Assembly: GCF_029892485.1 (NCBI RefSeq)
Contig: NZ_JARXVG010000001.1
Coordinates: forward strand, 992,001-1,056,000
DNA: 64,000 nt
Source: Variovorax boronicumulans
Lineage (GTDB): Bacteria > Pseudomonadota > Gammaproteobacteria > Burkholderiales > Burkholderiaceae_C
Direction of reading: 5' to 3'
Shown here: piece after piece, positions 63,511 through 64,000 of the stretch
How the letters are laid out: each line of letters opens with the position of its first letter
Numbering within the stretch: the first letter of the stretch is position 1
Notes under the pieces: generated by a model
Seen by the model: the letters and a program-made list of their open reading frames with translations, nothing else
Databases searched by the model: none
What the model was told of the DNA's origin: nothing
Position numbers and translations under genes: made by a program

Positions 63511-64000
63511 TCAGAACGTCACGCGCATCCCGACCTTCAGCGACCGCCCCGGCAACGGCGCGTTCGGATACACCGTCGTCGTCAGGATCGACGTCGGGCT
63601 GTAGGCCAGCTTGTTGGTGATGTTGTCGATGCGCGCATACCAGGTGAGGTTCGCGCGCTGCACCTTCATGCGATAGGAGATGGCGGCGTTCCACAGCGTG
63701 TACGCATCGGTCTCGCGCGCCCCCACGCTCGGCACGTGGCGTTGGGCCGCGTTGTAGTAGAAGCCCAGGCGCGCGCTCCACGGACCGTTACCGTAGACCA
63801 GCGTCGCGCCCGTGCGGAACGGCGCGATGCGCGGCAGCGGCTCGCCGGTGTCCAGGTTCTTCGCGCGCACCACGTCGCCGCGCCATTCGAGATCGAGCGT
63901 CGAGGCGTCGGGCATGGGCGCGAAACCGTCGTTGCCCAGCAGGCGCAGGTTGCCGTTGGCCTCGATGCCGGTGAAATGCGCGCGCACGCCACTGTAGACG
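63511..64000 (-). CDS. TonB-dependent receptor, 3' part only
   Basis: The last 163 or so codons of an outer membrane beta-barrel receptor; the gene continues past the right edge. Alternating strands are visible: VYGNGPWSARLGFYYNAAQRHVP, YTLWNAAISYRM, NLTWYARIDNITNK and the end SLKVGMRVTF with a C-terminal Phe, the outer membrane insertion signal. The barrel's later NITNKLAYSP motif is typical of siderophore receptors. The ligand cannot be told from this part. Confidence 0.88.
   Translation of the reverse strand, partial: VYSGVRAHFTGIEANGNLRLLGNDGFAPMPDASTLDLEWRGDVVRAKNLDTGEPLPRIAPFRTGATLVYGNGPWSARLGFYYNAAQRHVPSVGARETDAYTLWNAAISYRMKVQRANLTWYARIDNITNKLAYSPTSILTTTVYPNAPLPGRSLKVGMRVTF

Overview
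This is a GC-rich chromosomal segment, densely packed with genes on both strands. The gene content fits Burkholderiales, most likely a Comamonadaceae of the Variovorax type. Pointers are orphan Bug- and TAXI-type solute-binding proteins, a PabB-PabC fusion, an Entner-Doudoroff edd-eda pair plus a dgo-type sugar-acid locus, and short hairpin repeats between genes. This assignment is inference from gene repertoire and base composition; there is no rRNA or other taxonomic marker. I see no tRNA, rRNA, CRISPR array, prophage or insertion sequence. Most gaps between genes are under 250 bases, and the larger ones are described as features.

Layout. 1-5.2 kb: the start of egtB (cut by the window edge), a type II NADH dehydrogenase, a small membrane protein, a secreted nuclease and an acyl-CoA synthetase. 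5.4-11.6 kb: an OsmC peroxidase, an orphan Bug protein, then a Crp/Fnr-type regulator divergent from a small catabolic cluster (SnoaL-like, SDR, degenerate metallo-beta-lactamase fold protein, MFS permease). 11.7-15.4 kb: a GntR regulator with a complete polar amino acid ABC transporter. Two copies of a structured intergenic repeat lie at 9.0 and 15.4 kb. 15.6-18.0 kb: a GNAT enzyme and a coupled DUF1439 / glycerophosphodiesterase / unknown operon. 18.05-22.7 kb: a copper-tolerance operon (His/Cys-rich protein, TolC-like factor, multicopper oxidase, cupredoxin, DUF411 protein, CusF-like protein) with no RND pump or P-type ATPase. 22.8-23.3 kb: a toxin-antitoxin pair. 23.3-29.8 kb: an amino acid oxidase, an N-terminal-nucleophile peptidase, a membrane-anchored TAXI protein, fused PabB-PabC, and a MerR regulator with a clear operator. 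29.8-33.7 kb: divergent ettA and rhlE. 33.7-35.8 kb: two coupled lipoproteins of unknown function.

36.9-46.3 kb is a sugar-acid island: a CUT1-type ABC transporter and a FadR-type regulator on one strand, diverging from an IlvD/Edd dehydratase, dgoK, dgoA and a class II aldolase, apparently a De Ley-Doudoroff route. 46.5-50.8 kb holds a small secreted protein, MATE and MFS exporters, and a MarR regulator divergent from a thioesterase. 50.9-54.4 kb is an FbpABC-type iron(III) transporter. 54.5-58.9 kb carries a glutathione S-transferase, glyoxalase I and the edd-eda-HAD operon. 59.1-64 kb carries an OmpA-domain protein, chaC overlapping a Cu,Zn-SOD gene, a MobA-like nucleotidyltransferase, pdxH, an AEC permease and the 3' end of a TonB-dependent receptor.

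The genes are ordinary accessory metabolism and stress functions. The less explained items are the structured intergenic repeats, the two-lipoprotein operon, the TAXI protein built like a membrane receptor, the metallo-beta-lactamase fold protein with a changed metal site, and the pump-less copper operon.
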